Assembly: GCA_903851195.1 (NCBI GenBank)
Contig: CAINNJ010000058.1
Span: 1 to 64,000 of the forward strand
From: an uncultured Acidobacteriia bacterium
GTDB lineage: Bacteria; Acidobacteriota; Terriglobia; Bryobacterales; Bryobacteraceae
Length of the DNA stretch: 64,000 bases
Direction of reading: 5' to 3'
Shown here: positions 9,265 through 18,076 of the stretch, piece by piece
How the letters are laid out: the number at the start of each line of letters is the position of its first letter
Numbering within the stretch: position 1 is the stretch's first letter
Notes under the pieces: model-generated
What the model saw: the letters and a program-made list of their open reading frames with translations, nothing else
Database searches by the model: none
What the model was told of the DNA's origin: nothing
Translations under genes and position numbers: made by a program

Positions 9265-9876
9265 ATGTCACACTGCCTGCAACGCGCCTTCGCGCAACTC
9301 CTCTTCCTGAGCCTGCCCGCCGCCGCCGGCCTGACCGGTTTCAGTCTGGACTACACCGTCCTGACGACGCCCCCCGGCGGCATCTACCAACCAGCCGACT
9401 GCCGCAATCTGGATGGCTCCGGCGCCTGCGTCATATTTACGGGCGCCATCTCCTTCTCCGCCGATACGGATTACACTCTGACCGGCATCACCGTCGCCAT
9501 GAATCCGGCGAACCCGGACGCCGGAACGAAGGTATTCGACAACAACGGCGGCAACTATTTCTACGACGTGGTGCCCGGAACCCTCGGCCCCGACGGCCCT
9601 GGCTACAGCTACAACGGTGGTCTCTTCGAAGTCGACATCGCTCAGTCCGCCGCCCTCGGTTCCTACCTCGGAACCGCGACCCTGCAATATCAGAATGCCG
9701 CCGGCGACGCTCTCTCCTCGTCGCCTCTCTCGTTTCAGGTCCTGGTCACGCCGGAACCTGCCGCATTCCCGGTCATGCTCACCGCGCTGGGCGCCCTCGC
9801 GGCTTTCGTCCGCAGGCGCAACCAGACCCGCTATCCTCAAACGAAATGCTGCTCGACCAGATCCGTGCCCTGCTGA
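9265..9876 (+). CDS. PEP-CTERM sorting-signal protein
   Basis: A 203-residue exported protein with an N-terminal signal peptide (FAQLLFLSLPAAAGLTG) and a C-terminal PEP-CTERM-like tripartite signal: VTPEPAAFPVMLTALGALAAFVRRRN (PEP, hydrophobic helix, arginine cluster). Such proteins are processed by exosortase and are usually destined for the cell surface or exopolysaccharide. The middle is beta-rich with no recognised domain. Unusually, about 18 residues follow the arginine cluster, with three cysteines, and this tail overlaps the next gene by 31 bases in another frame. Confidence 0.85.
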   Translation: MSHCLQRAFAQLLFLSLPAAAGLTGFSLDYTVLTTPPGGIYQPADCRNLDGSGACVIFTGAISFSADTDYTLTGITVAMNPANPDAGTKVFDNNGGNYFYDVVPGTLGPDGPGYSYNGGLFEVDIAQSAALGSYLGTATLQYQNAAGDALSSSPLSFQVLVTPEPAAFPVMLTALGALAAFVRRRNQTRYPQTKCCSTRSVPC

Positions 9877-10310
9877 CCGCCGAAAGCGTCGTCTTCCGCG
9901 AAGTCCACCACGAACCCACCCGCACTTCGGAAGATTCCGCCCGCGCCCGCAACGAGGAACTGCGCATCGGCGGCAAAGCCCTGCTGATCAAGGTTGATAG
10001 CGCCTTCCGCCTCTTCATCCTCAGCGCCGACCGCAAACTCGACTCCGCCGCCATCAAGCAATACTTCAGCGCGAAGAAAACCCGCTTCGCCACCCCCGAA
10101 GAACTCTTCGAACTCACCGGCCTCGTCCCCGGCTCCGTCCCGCCCTTCGGCGCCCCCCTCCTGCCATTCCCGCTCTACGCTGACCCCTCCGTTTTCGAAA
10201 ACCCGCGCATCGCCTTCAATGCCGGCTCCCTCACCGACTCCATCATCATACCGATCGCCGATTACCAGCGCCTCGCCAAACCGGAAATCTTCCGCTTCAG
10301 CGCCGCCTGA
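9846..10310 (+). CDS. YbaK/EbsC-family aminoacyl-tRNA deacylase
   Basis: A 154-residue protein of the YbaK/ProX (prolyl-tRNA editing-like) fold. Visible family features are the opening helix LLDQIRALLTAESVVFREVHHEP, the segment GGKALLIKVDSAFRLFILSADRKLD (the lysine of GGKAL is the usual conserved lysine) and the end PPFGAPLLPFPLYADPSVF...IAFNAGSLTDSIII. Members hydrolyse mischarged aminoacyl-tRNAs in trans. Its ATG lies inside the preceding gene, so translation may be coupled. Confidence 0.85.
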   Translation: MLLDQIRALLTAESVVFREVHHEPTRTSEDSARARNEELRIGGKALLIKVDSAFRLFILSADRKLDSAAIKQYFSAKKTRFATPEELFELTGLVPGSVPPFGAPLLPFPLYADPSVFENPRIAFNAGSLTDSIIIPIADYQRLAKPEIFRFSAA

Positions 10311-10392
10311 TTTGCCGGGCCACCCGATAGCAAGACTGACAAGGACTCAGGGACGAAACAAGAGCACATCGAGGGCCCTTGCCACCACCACC

Positions 10393-10779
10393 TCAACCCT
10401 TCGTCAGCCGCCGAACCCCCGCTCCCACCAGCGCCGCGATCGGTCCGCAGCCCGCCACGGTAGCCTCGAACCATCCCGGTCGCGATTCCCCGTGCTGCCG
10501 CATCGAAACCAGACAGATCCCCACCAGCAAACACCCCAGCGCCGCCGCATGCGGCACTTCACGCCGACCCGCCGCCGCCGCCGTCAGGAAACCGCCCATC
10601 GCCGCGGCCACAACCGTATACCCCACCGTCGCCAACAGCAGCCCCATGCTGAACGATTCGAACGTCTCCATCCCGAACGCCCGCGTCACCACCGGCGTCA
10701 GCAGTCCGATCGTCAGAGCGGTCACCACCAGCCCCGCCACCACTGCCAGCACGCTCCGCATCACACCCGTCACCGTCAC
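10393..10779 (-). CDS. Small integral membrane protein, last gene of the pyr operon
   Basis: A 128-residue hydrophobic protein with about four membrane segments (RSVLAVVAGLVVTALTIGLL, FSMGLLLATVGYTVVAAAMG, AALGCLLVGICLV, ATVAGCGPIAALVGAGV). Its GTG start overlaps the stop of the upstream UPF0182 gene (10776-10779), implying coupled translation. No known family is recognised. Being last in a pyrimidine operon need not mean a pyrimidine role. Confidence 0.6.
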   Translation of the reverse strand: MTVTGVMRSVLAVVAGLVVTALTIGLLTPVVTRAFGMETFESFSMGLLLATVGYTVVAAAMGGFLTAAAAGRREVPHAAALGCLLVGICLVSMRQHGESRPGWFEATVAGCGPIAALVGAGVRRLTKG

Positions 10780-13517
10780 TTATTCACCTCGTTCTGGATC
10801 GCCTCCAGCTCGCGCCCGGCATCCGCCCATTTCCCCTGACTCGCGAAGTCCCGATACCGCTGCATATGCTGCCGGACACTCTGAATCCGCGGATCCGCGG
10901 ACGGAGCCTGCGTTGCGGCTGGGGCTACCGAACTCCCGCCGGCCGGCGCCCCGGAACCTATATCCGAAGCTTTCACCGCCGCCCCGGCCTGAGGTCTGCT
11001 CAGCATATCCAGCGCTTCCTCATACGTATCCGCATAAATCAGCCGGTTGCCGATCGCCAGAACCACCTTCTTCAGCTGCGGCATCCGCGCCTGCGTCGCC
11101 TGCAGATACAGCGGCGAGACATACAGGAACGTGTCCCCCACCGGCAGCACCAGCGTCTGACCCTGCAGCACCTGTGACCCCAGCTGATTCCACATCGTCA
11201 GATCTTTCGAAATCACCTGATCCTGATTAATCCGCGCATTAATCTGCATCGGGCCCAGAATCAGCTCCTGCTTCGATAGCTGCAGCACCACCAGCTCGCC
11301 CAGCCTCGGCCCGTCGCAGCGCGCCAGCATCACCCCGATCAGGTTCTCTTTCGAAAGCGGAGTGAATGTCGTCATCAACAGAAACTCCGGCTTCGATTCC
11401 CCCGGCACCGTCGCGAACACATAAGTCGGAGTCACCGGCTTCGGCTCGCCCCCCGTGCCCGACGAATACTTCGCCAGTTCCCAGATATCCTCGTTGTTAT
11501 AGAACGCCCGCGGATTCTTCATGTGATAAATCCGGTAGAGTTCCGACTGCACCCGGAACAGCTCTTCCGGATATCGCGCATGCGACCGCAGGAACTCCGG
11601 CATTTTCGCGAAATCCTCGAACAGCGCGGGAAACAGCGACCGGTAAGCCGCAATCACCGGATCCTTCGCGTCGAACACATAAATGTGCGTCTCGCCGTCG
11701 TACGCGTCCACCGTCGCCTTCACCGCGTTGCGCACGTAATTGATACCGCCGAACGCCTCGCTCGAACGCGCGAACGGATGCGACGCCGACGTCGTGTACC
11801 CGTCCACCATCCACACCAGCCGCCCTTCCGGTGTGATCACCAGATACGGATCGCCGTCCCAGTCCAGATACGGCGTCAGCGTCTGCAGCCGCTCGCGCAC
11901 CCGCCGGTGGATCATCATCCGGCTGTGGTCCGTCAGATAACCAGTGAGAATAATATTCGAATCGCCGAAGTCGAGCGCCGCCGCCGCGCGCATCGCCAGT
12001 GACGACATCGGAAACCCGCCCTTGCCCGCGTACCGCACCTGCGCGTTATCGGACCCCTGCGGGTAATTGAACTCCTGCTGCGCCGTATCCACGAAAACCG
12101 GCTCATGCTGCAGTTCGCCGTAATAAAGCTCCGGCCGGTCGATCTTCAGGGTCGGCGTCTTCACCGTCGGCGGCATGTCCTGAATCAGATTCACCGGCTG
12201 CCCGTCCGGCGTAATCTTGCTGACTTCCGCCAGCACAAGCCCGTACCCGTGGGTGTAAATAAAATGCGGATTGATCCAGCTCGATTGCGACCCCGGCAGC
12301 TGCGAAATATCCAGTTCGCGGGGCGACAGCAGCACCTGCCGGTATTGGTTGTCGATCGTGTACCGGTCCACGTCCGTGTCATGGAACGAGTAGTAAGGCC
12401 GCAGCGCCTGCATCTGCGTCACCGTGTCGTGGAACGGACGCCAGTCCCAGAGCCGGATGTTGTCCAGCAACCCCGCGTCCTTCTTCACATCCACCGTGGC
12501 CGCCGGATTGGTATGCATCTCGATCTCGTTCATCCGCGATGAGAGTCCGTAAGCCGCCCGCGTCGCCTCGATATGCGCCTGAATGTAAGGCTGTTCCAGC
12601 GAAATCTCGTTGGGTTTCACATAAAACGACCCGGCGATATTCGGCACCGCGAACAGCAGCGCCATGCTCACCCCCACCAGCGCCACCGCCACAATCCACC
12701 GCCGCAGCAGAATCAGCGCCGCTCCCGCCACCAGAGCCCCGATTACCAGCCAGTAAAGCGGCAAAGTGAAATGATCGTCCGTGTAATCCACGCCCACCAT
12801 GAAACGGTGCTGATGCCACACCATTTCGAAGCGGCCCAGATAATACTTCAGCGCCAGCATCAGGAAGAAGAACGAAAGCGCGACCCGCAGAAACTGCGAC
12901 TCCAGTCCGCCCGACAGGCGCAGAATCGAGAGATCGATCTGCCCGCCATGCCGCAGTTCCGGCAGCGTGAAGCGCAGTTGCCACGCCCGCGCCACCAGCC
13001 AGTAAACAAGGATCGTGATAATCACCACGGCGAACACATACCCGCGCAGATCGGTCCAGAACGGCAGGTCGAACAGATAGAACGTCGCGGGCTTGCCGAA
13101 GATCGGATCGTGAAAGGTGCCCGCGCCCTGCATCGACCGGCTTCCCAAAAACCGCAGCACCGTCCAGTTGTCGATCGTCGCGTCGGAAACAAAGAACCCG
13201 AGCGCCAGCAGCGCCACCGAAGAAAGCCGCGAATAAAGCGGATAATCGCTGACCTGTCCGCCCGCGAAACTCACGCCCCGCGAGTGCGCGATCAGCAGCA
13301 TGAACCACGCCAGCATCGTTCCCACGGCCACCGGCAGTGTGGAATACGCATACAGATCGAGCCAGGTATGAACCTGGCCCATCTCCTGCCACCACGAATA
13401 TTCAATCAGCAGCGAAGCCGCCCACCGAGCGCTTGCCAGCGCCGCGACAAGAACAATACCCAGCCCGATCAGCCCGAAACGTGTCGCCCGTCCGCCCGCT
13501 ATTGCTCTCGCTTCCAT
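10776..13517 (-). CDS. UPF0182 family large membrane protein
   Basis: About 913 residues from ATG 13517 (MEARAIAGGRATRFG), close to the family's usual 900-1000; the frame stays open upstream inside pyrC but that part is not protein-like. The N-terminal third has about seven membrane segments (for example FGLIGLGIVLVAALASARW and VYWLVARAWQLRFTLP). The long extracytoplasmic part carries family blocks such as DWRPFHDTVTQMQALRPYYSF and DVDRYTIDNQYRQVLLSPREL. The C-terminus is a Pro/Ala/Gly-rich linker and a short helix. Function is not established. It overlaps the pyrC stop by 19 bases. Confidence 0.9.
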   Translation of the reverse strand: MEARAIAGGRATRFGLIGLGIVLVAALASARWAASLLIEYSWWQEMGQVHTWLDLYAYSTLPVAVGTMLAWFMLLIAHSRGVSFAGGQVSDYPLYSRLSSVALLALGFFVSDATIDNWTVLRFLGSRSMQGAGTFHDPIFGKPATFYLFDLPFWTDLRGYVFAVVIITILVYWLVARAWQLRFTLPELRHGGQIDLSILRLSGGLESQFLRVALSFFFLMLALKYYLGRFEMVWHQHRFMVGVDYTDDHFTLPLYWLVIGALVAGAALILLRRWIVAVALVGVSMALLFAVPNIAGSFYVKPNEISLEQPYIQAHIEATRAAYGLSSRMNEIEMHTNPAATVDVKKDAGLLDNIRLWDWRPFHDTVTQMQALRPYYSFHDTDVDRYTIDNQYRQVLLSPRELDISQLPGSQSSWINPHFIYTHGYGLVLAEVSKITPDGQPVNLIQDMPPTVKTPTLKIDRPELYYGELQHEPVFVDTAQQEFNYPQGSDNAQVRYAGKGGFPMSSLAMRAAAALDFGDSNIILTGYLTDHSRMMIHRRVRERLQTLTPYLDWDGDPYLVITPEGRLVWMVDGYTTSASHPFARSSEAFGGINYVRNAVKATVDAYDGETHIYVFDAKDPVIAAYRSLFPALFEDFAKMPEFLRSHARYPEELFRVQSELYRIYHMKNPRAFYNNEDIWELAKYSSGTGGEPKPVTPTYVFATVPGESKPEFLLMTTFTPLSKENLIGVMLARCDGPRLGELVVLQLSKQELILGPMQINARINQDQVISKDLTMWNQLGSQVLQGQTLVLPVGDTFLYVSPLYLQATQARMPQLKKVVLAIGNRLIYADTYEEALDMLSRPQAGAAVKASDIGSGAPAGGSSVAPAATQAPSADPRIQSVRQHMQRYRDFASQGKWADAGRELEAIQNEVNK

Positions 13518-14788
13518 ACGATTTTGCCTCCCACGACTGTTGCCACCGGACCACCGCGGAAGCGCCGGCCATGGAACGGCGAATTGCGGCTCTTCGAAAA
13601 CGACTGCTGTACGTCGAACGTCCACTCGGTGTCCAGATCGAACACCGTAACGTCTCCGGGCGCCCCGGGGCTCAGCGTGCCCCGTCCCAGCTTCACGATT
13701 CTGTCCGGACCCGTGGTGAACAGTTCCACCAGCCGCATCACCGTGATCCGCCCGTTGTGCACCAGTTCCGCCAGCGACAGCCCGATCGCCGTCTCCAGAC
13801 CCGTAATGCCGAACGGACAGCGCTCGAACTCCTGCATCTTCTCGCTGCCGGCATGAGGCGCGTGATCGGTCGCGATCGCGTCCACCACCCCCGACACAAT
13901 CCCCTCGATAATCGCGTCCACGTCGCCATGGCAACGCAGGGGCGGCTTCATCTTGAAGTTGCTGTCGTAGCTGCCCAGTTCTTCGTCGGTGATCGCGAAA
14001 TGATGCGGCGTCACCTCGCAACTCACATCGAGGCCGCGGCTTTTCGCATACGCCACCATCGCCACCGAGTGCCGCGTCGAAAGGTGCGCCACATGGAAGC
14101 GCGCCCCGGTCTGCTCGGCGAGCAGCAGATCGCGCGCCACCATCACGTCTTCCGACGTGGAGGGAATCCCGCCCAGCCCCAGCCGCACCGATTGCACGCC
14201 TTCGTGCATATCGCCGCCCGCGCTCAGATTCAGATCCTCGCAATGGTCGATCACCGGCAGATCCAGCGCCCGCGCCAGTTCCATCGCCCGCCGCATCACC
14301 CGCGCGTTCATCACCGGACGCCCGTCGTCGGAAATCGCCACGATGCCGGCTTCCTTCATCGACCCGATCGCCGCCAGTTCTTCACCCAGGCTGCCCTTCG
14401 TGATCGCCCCGATCGGGAACACATTGACCACGGCCACTTCCCGCGCGCGCTGCACAATGTAGCTCGTGGTCATCGCGCTGTCGTTGACCGGGATGGTATT
14501 CGCCATGCAGCAGATGCTGGTAAAGCCGCCCGCGGCCGCCGCCCGCGCGCCCGACTCAATCGTCTCGGCGTGCTCGATTCCCGGCTCCCGCAAATGCACG
14601 TGCATATCGATGAAGCCCGGCGCCACAATCGCGCCCTTCGCGTCCAGCACCGGAACGTCCGGAGCCTCTGCCGCCAGCCCCGTGCCAGTCGCCACGATCC
14701 TGCCGTCGCGAATCAGCACCTCGGCATGGCCATCGAAACCGGAAGCCGGATCGATCACGCGGCCGCCCACAATCAGAAGTGAACTCAT
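13499..14788 (-). CDS. pyrC: Dihydroorotase
   Basis: A 429-residue class I dihydroorotase, catalysing the reversible cyclisation of N-carbamoyl-aspartate to dihydroorotate in pyrimidine synthesis. The zinc motif FIDMHVHLREPG sits at 60-71 (H63, H65), with later ligand regions VIDHCEDLNLS and HVAHLSTRHSV and the catalytic block ATDHAPHAGSEK. The start overlaps the pyrB stop at position 14788 (ATGA type), so it is translated with the upstream transcarbamoylase. The end overlaps the UPF0182 gene. Confidence 0.96.
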   Translation of the reverse strand: MSSLLIVGGRVIDPASGFDGHAEVLIRDGRIVATGTGLAAEAPDVPVLDAKGAIVAPGFIDMHVHLREPGIEHAETIESGARAAAAGGFTSICCMANTIPVNDSAMTTSYIVQRAREVAVVNVFPIGAITKGSLGEELAAIGSMKEAGIVAISDDGRPVMNARVMRRAMELARALDLPVIDHCEDLNLSAGGDMHEGVQSVRLGLGGIPSTSEDVMVARDLLLAEQTGARFHVAHLSTRHSVAMVAYAKSRGLDVSCEVTPHHFAITDEELGSYDSNFKMKPPLRCHGDVDAIIEGIVSGVVDAIATDHAPHAGSEKMQEFERCPFGITGLETAIGLSLAELVHNGRITVMRLVELFTTGPDRIVKLGRGTLSPGAPGDVTVFDLDTEWTFDVQQSFSKSRNSPFHGRRFRGGPVATVVGGKIVWKREQ

Positions 14789-15708
14789 TAACTTAGGATC
14801 CGTTCCAGAACCGCCATCCGCACCGCCACGCCGTTCTCCACCTGATTCAGAATCACGGAACGCTGGCTGTCCGCCACATCCGAACTCAGTTCCCGGCCGC
14901 GGTTGATCGGTCCCGGATGCATCACGATCACGTCGGAATTCGCCAGTTCCAGATGCTCCACGCGCAGCCCGTAGAACCGGAAATACTCGCTCGAGGCCAT
15001 CGGCGCCTCGTGCTGCCGCTCCAGTTGCACGCGCAGCATCATAATCACGTCCGCGCCCTGAATCGCCTCCGTCATGCTCCAGGCCAGCCGCACGCCCGGC
15101 GCCAGCGCTTCCAGCTCACGCGGCAACAGGGACGGCGGTCCGCACAGCACAATCTCCGCGCCGAACTTCGACAGCAGATGCACGTTGCTCCGTGCCACCC
15201 GGCTGTGCGCGATATCGCCGATAATCGCCACCCGCAGCCCGGTCAGCGACTCTCTGTGATCCAGAATCGTCCGCGCGTCCAGCAGCGCCTGCGTCGGATG
15301 TTCGTGGGTCCCGTCGCCCGCGTTCACAATCGGAATCTGCAGATGCCGCGCCAGAAACTCCGGCGCGCCCGACGCCGCGTGCCGCATCACGATGGCATGC
15401 GGCCGCATCGCCGCCAGCGTGTTCAGCGTGTCCACCAGGCTCTCGCCCTTCGATACGCTGGAGCCCTGCGCCGCAATGGTCAGCGTGTCGGCGCCGAGCC
15501 TCCGCGCCGCAATCTCGAAGCTGACCCGCGTTCGCGTGGACGCCTCGAAAAACAGGTTGACGATCGTCTTGCCCTTCAGCGTGTCGAGCCGCCGGTACGT
15601 CTCATTCGGCAACGGCTGGAAATAGCGCGCCCGGTCCAGAATCGCTTCAATCTCGCCGCGGTCCAGATCTTCGATCCCGAGTAATCCTGCGCGTTTGATG
15701 TTCGTCAT
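14788..15708 (-). CDS. pyrB: Aspartate carbamoyltransferase catalytic subunit
   Basis: A 306-residue transferase joining carbamoyl phosphate and aspartate, the first committed step of pyrimidine synthesis. The carbamoyl-phosphate motif FEASTRTRVSFE is at 54-65 (S57-T58-R59-T60-R61). Other family blocks are MRPHAIVMRH, HEHPTQALLD and VIMMLRVQLERQ, and HPGPINRGREL near the end. No regulatory subunit gene (pyrI) is seen nearby; with pyrR just upstream, control is probably through PyrR. Confidence 0.97.
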   Translation of the reverse strand: MTNIKRAGLLGIEDLDRGEIEAILDRARYFQPLPNETYRRLDTLKGKTIVNLFFEASTRTRVSFEIAARRLGADTLTIAAQGSSVSKGESLVDTLNTLAAMRPHAIVMRHAASGAPEFLARHLQIPIVNAGDGTHEHPTQALLDARTILDHRESLTGLRVAIIGDIAHSRVARSNVHLLSKFGAEIVLCGPPSLLPRELEALAPGVRLAWSMTEAIQGADVIMMLRVQLERQHEAPMASSEYFRFYGLRVEHLELANSDVIVMHPGPINRGRELSSDVADSQRSVILNQVENGVAVRMAVLERILS

Positions 15709-15733
15709 CGCCGGTTCAGGGAAGCCGTGCCCG

Positions 15734-16282
15734 TCAGGCCCGCTCGCAGAGCAGCACCTTTTCCATCTCGTCGATCTCCTGGAACTTCACTTCTATGATC
15801 TCAACGTCGGAGGTCTGCACCGTGCGGCCGATATACCGCGCCTCGATCGGCAGTTCCCGGTGTCCCCGGTCGATCAGCACCAGCAACTGCACCCGCGAAG
15901 GCCGGCCGTGGTCAAACAAAGCATCCAGCGCCGCCCGGATGGTCCGCCCCGTGTACAGTACATCGTCCATCAGAATGATGTCTTTGCCCTGCACCGAAAA
16001 GTTAATCTCGGTCGCATTCACCTGCGGCTTGCTGCCCACCGTGCTCAAATCGTCCCAATAGAGATTGATGTCCAGGATGCCCACCGGAACCTTCCGGTTT
16101 TCCAGCGTTTCGATCTTCGCCGAAAGCCGCTGCGCCAGCGGCACGCCGCGCCGCCGGATGCCGATGAACGCCAGCTGATCGAGATCTTTGGTTTGTTCCA
16201 GTATTTCGTGCGCCAGCCGGACAAGCGTGCGGTCGATCTCCGAAGCGCTCATTAACTGCGATTTCACTTGGGTCAGAGCCAT
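15734..16282 (-). CDS. pyrR: Bifunctional pyr operon regulator / uracil phosphoribosyltransferase
   Basis: A 182-residue PyrR. It has the PRPP-binding loop IILMDDVLYTGRTIRAALDAL (about 103-123) and the N-terminal signature FIGIRRRGVPLAQRL. Known PyrR proteins bind pyr mRNA in response to UMP/UTP and also form UMP from uracil. It heads the operon, 25 bases before pyrB. The 46-base gap upstream of it is short for an antiterminator leader, so if control is by attenuation, the leader may lie further upstream or act at translation. Confidence 0.94.
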   Translation of the reverse strand: MALTQVKSQLMSASEIDRTLVRLAHEILEQTKDLDQLAFIGIRRRGVPLAQRLSAKIETLENRKVPVGILDINLYWDDLSTVGSKPQVNATEINFSVQGKDIILMDDVLYTGRTIRAALDALFDHGRPSRVQLLVLIDRGHRELPIEARYIGRTVQTSDVEIIEVKFQEIDEMEKVLLCERA

Positions 16283-16328
16283 CGTTGGGATTGTAACTCA
16301 CCCGCCGGAACACGCCGTCCCGCGAGCC

Positions 16329-16685
16329 CTACTTCTTCATTCGCCCGCGGATTTTCCGGGTCAGCTTTTCCATGTCGTCCAGCTTCTTCAGCAACCCCAC
16401 CGAAAGCACGAACCGGTCGCTTTTTTCCAGATCGAGTTCGAACGTCCGCGCCAGTTCCGCAAGATCCCGCGCGTCTTTAACGTTCTGTTCGTACTCGGCT
16501 TTGAGGATCTCGTCCCGCTGGCTCTTCCCGTTCGGCAGTTTCGTGTCTTCACGCACGCCCGGAATCGGGAACTGGCTATCGTGCGGCGTCTGCGTCTGCG
16601 CGGGCAGCAAACCCGCCGCCAGAGCCGCCGGCGCCACCGCTATCAGGGCGCGCCGAACGCCTGCGCGCCTTGTAATTCCAGCCAC
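16329..16685 (-). CDS. Small secreted protein of unknown function
   Basis: A 118-residue protein with a twin-arginine-like or basic leader (MAGITRRAGVRRALIAVAPAALAAGLLPAQ) and a charged, helical remainder (KAEYEQNVKDARDLAELARTFELDLEKSDRFVLSVGLLKKLDDMEKLTRKIRGRMKK), probably a coiled coil. It lies 46 bases upstream of pyrR on the same strand and divergently from hom. No family recognised; an envelope location is inferred from the leader. Confidence 0.6.
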   Translation of the reverse strand: MAGITRRAGVRRALIAVAPAALAAGLLPAQTQTPHDSQFPIPGVREDTKLPNGKSQRDEILKAEYEQNVKDARDLAELARTFELDLEKSDRFVLSVGLLKKLDDMEKLTRKIRGRMKK

Positions 16686-16704
16686 ATCGCTATCATAGCG
16701 GAAG

Positions 16705-18009
16705 ATGAAAGACGTTCATGTAGGCGTCGTCGGGCTCGGTAACGTGGGCTCCGGAACGCTTGCGATTCTCCATAAAAACTGCGAGCAGATCGGCCAGAAA
16801 CTGGGCTTTCAGCTCCGGGTTACGGCTGTCTGCAGCCGCTCCGTCCATGGCCTGTCGCTCCCCGACGTGCCCGCCGACGCTCTTCGCACGACGGACTGGC
16901 GCGAACTGGTTGCCCACCCCCGCGTAGACGTCGTGGCGGAACTTGTCGGCGGCACCGGCGTCGCCCGCGAGTTAATCGAAAGCGCCATCGGTCACGGCAA
17001 ATCCATCGTCACCGCCAACAAAGAACTCATGGCGCTCGAAGGCGCCGATATCTGGGACCGCGCCATCAAAGCCGGCATCAACCTCGCCATGGAAGCCAGC
17101 GTCGCCGGCGGCATCCCCATCCATGCCGTCCTTCGCGAAGGCATCTCCGGCGACCGCATCGTCGCCCTCGCCGGCATCCTGAACGGCACCAGCAACTACA
17201 TCCTCACCGAGATGGAGAGCCGCGGCGATTCCTTCGACGCCGTTCTCGCCGAAGCCCAGGCGCTCGGCTACGCGGAAGCCGACCCCTCCGCCGACGTCGA
17301 TGGCTTCGACGCCCGCTCCAAACTCGCCATCCTCTCCGCGCTCGCCTTCGGTGAACGCATCACCCCGAGCGACATCTTCGTCGAAGGCATCCGCCGCATC
17401 ACCGCGCAGGATTTCGATTACGCCCACCAGCTGGGCCACACCATCCGTCTCGTCTGTTCCGCACGCCAGACGGAGCAGGGCCTCATTCTCTCCGTGCGCC
17501 CGGCGCTCATTCCGCAATCGACGATCCTCGCCGGCGTGAAAGGCGCGTACAACGCCGTCTGGGTCAAGGGCCAGTTCGGCGCCGACACGTTCTACTACGG
17601 CCGCGGCGCGGGACCGAATCCCACCGGCGTCGCCGTCGTGAGCGACCTCATGCGTGTCGCCCGCGAGATTCGTTGCGGCAGCCCGGAACGCGTCTCTCCC
17701 TTCGCGCACGAGCGCCTCGGCGAATACAGGCCCGTCTCCGTCACTCTGCAGCACCGTCCTTACTATCTGCGCTTCCGCGTGGATGACCGCCCCGGCATCA
17801 TCGCGGAACTGGCCGGTATTCTCGCCTCCCGCCACATCGGCCTCGAAGCGGTGCTGCAACTGCCCTGCGACACCAAACACGACCTCCCCTTCGTCATCAC
17901 CGTGGAGTCCACCACCGAGCAAGCCATCCGCGAAGCCACGGCGGAGATGAGCCAACTCAGTTTCCTGCGCGAGCCGCCGCTGGCCCTCCCCATGGAACCG
18001 CCGCTTTGA
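16705..18009 (+). CDS. hom: Homoserine dehydrogenase
   Basis: A 434-residue NAD(P)-dependent enzyme reducing aspartate semialdehyde to homoserine on the route to threonine and methionine. Features: Rossmann start VGVVGLGNVGSGTLAIL (6-22), IVTANKELMA, the signature GGIPIHAVLREGISGDRIVALAGILNGTSNYILTEM (about 135-170) with the substrate-binding block ADPSADVDGFDARSKLAIL, and a C-terminal ACT domain (YLRFRVDDRPGIIAELAGIL, about 352 on) for feedback inhibition. Start ATG 16705, GGAAG just upstream. Confidence 0.97.
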   Translation: MKDVHVGVVGLGNVGSGTLAILHKNCEQIGQKLGFQLRVTAVCSRSVHGLSLPDVPADALRTTDWRELVAHPRVDVVAELVGGTGVARELIESAIGHGKSIVTANKELMALEGADIWDRAIKAGINLAMEASVAGGIPIHAVLREGISGDRIVALAGILNGTSNYILTEMESRGDSFDAVLAEAQALGYAEADPSADVDGFDARSKLAILSALAFGERITPSDIFVEGIRRITAQDFDYAHQLGHTIRLVCSARQTEQGLILSVRPALIPQSTILAGVKGAYNAVWVKGQFGADTFYYGRGAGPNPTGVAVVSDLMRVAREIRCGSPERVSPFAHERLGEYRPVSVTLQHRPYYLRFRVDDRPGIIAELAGILASRHIGLEAVLQLPCDTKHDLPFVITVESTTEQAIREATAEMSQLSFLREPPLALPMEPPL

Positions 18010-18076
18010 CGTCCGCAACTTTTCGGAACTTTCCAACCAATCCCGCGGCAAGAGCGTCATAGGATCAAACGACACC

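Noticed and set aside
12573-13856. A 427-residue plus-strand frame inside the UPF0182 gene
   Set aside because: It is His/Arg/Gln/Pro-rich with no recognised motif and lies antisense to a clear protein.
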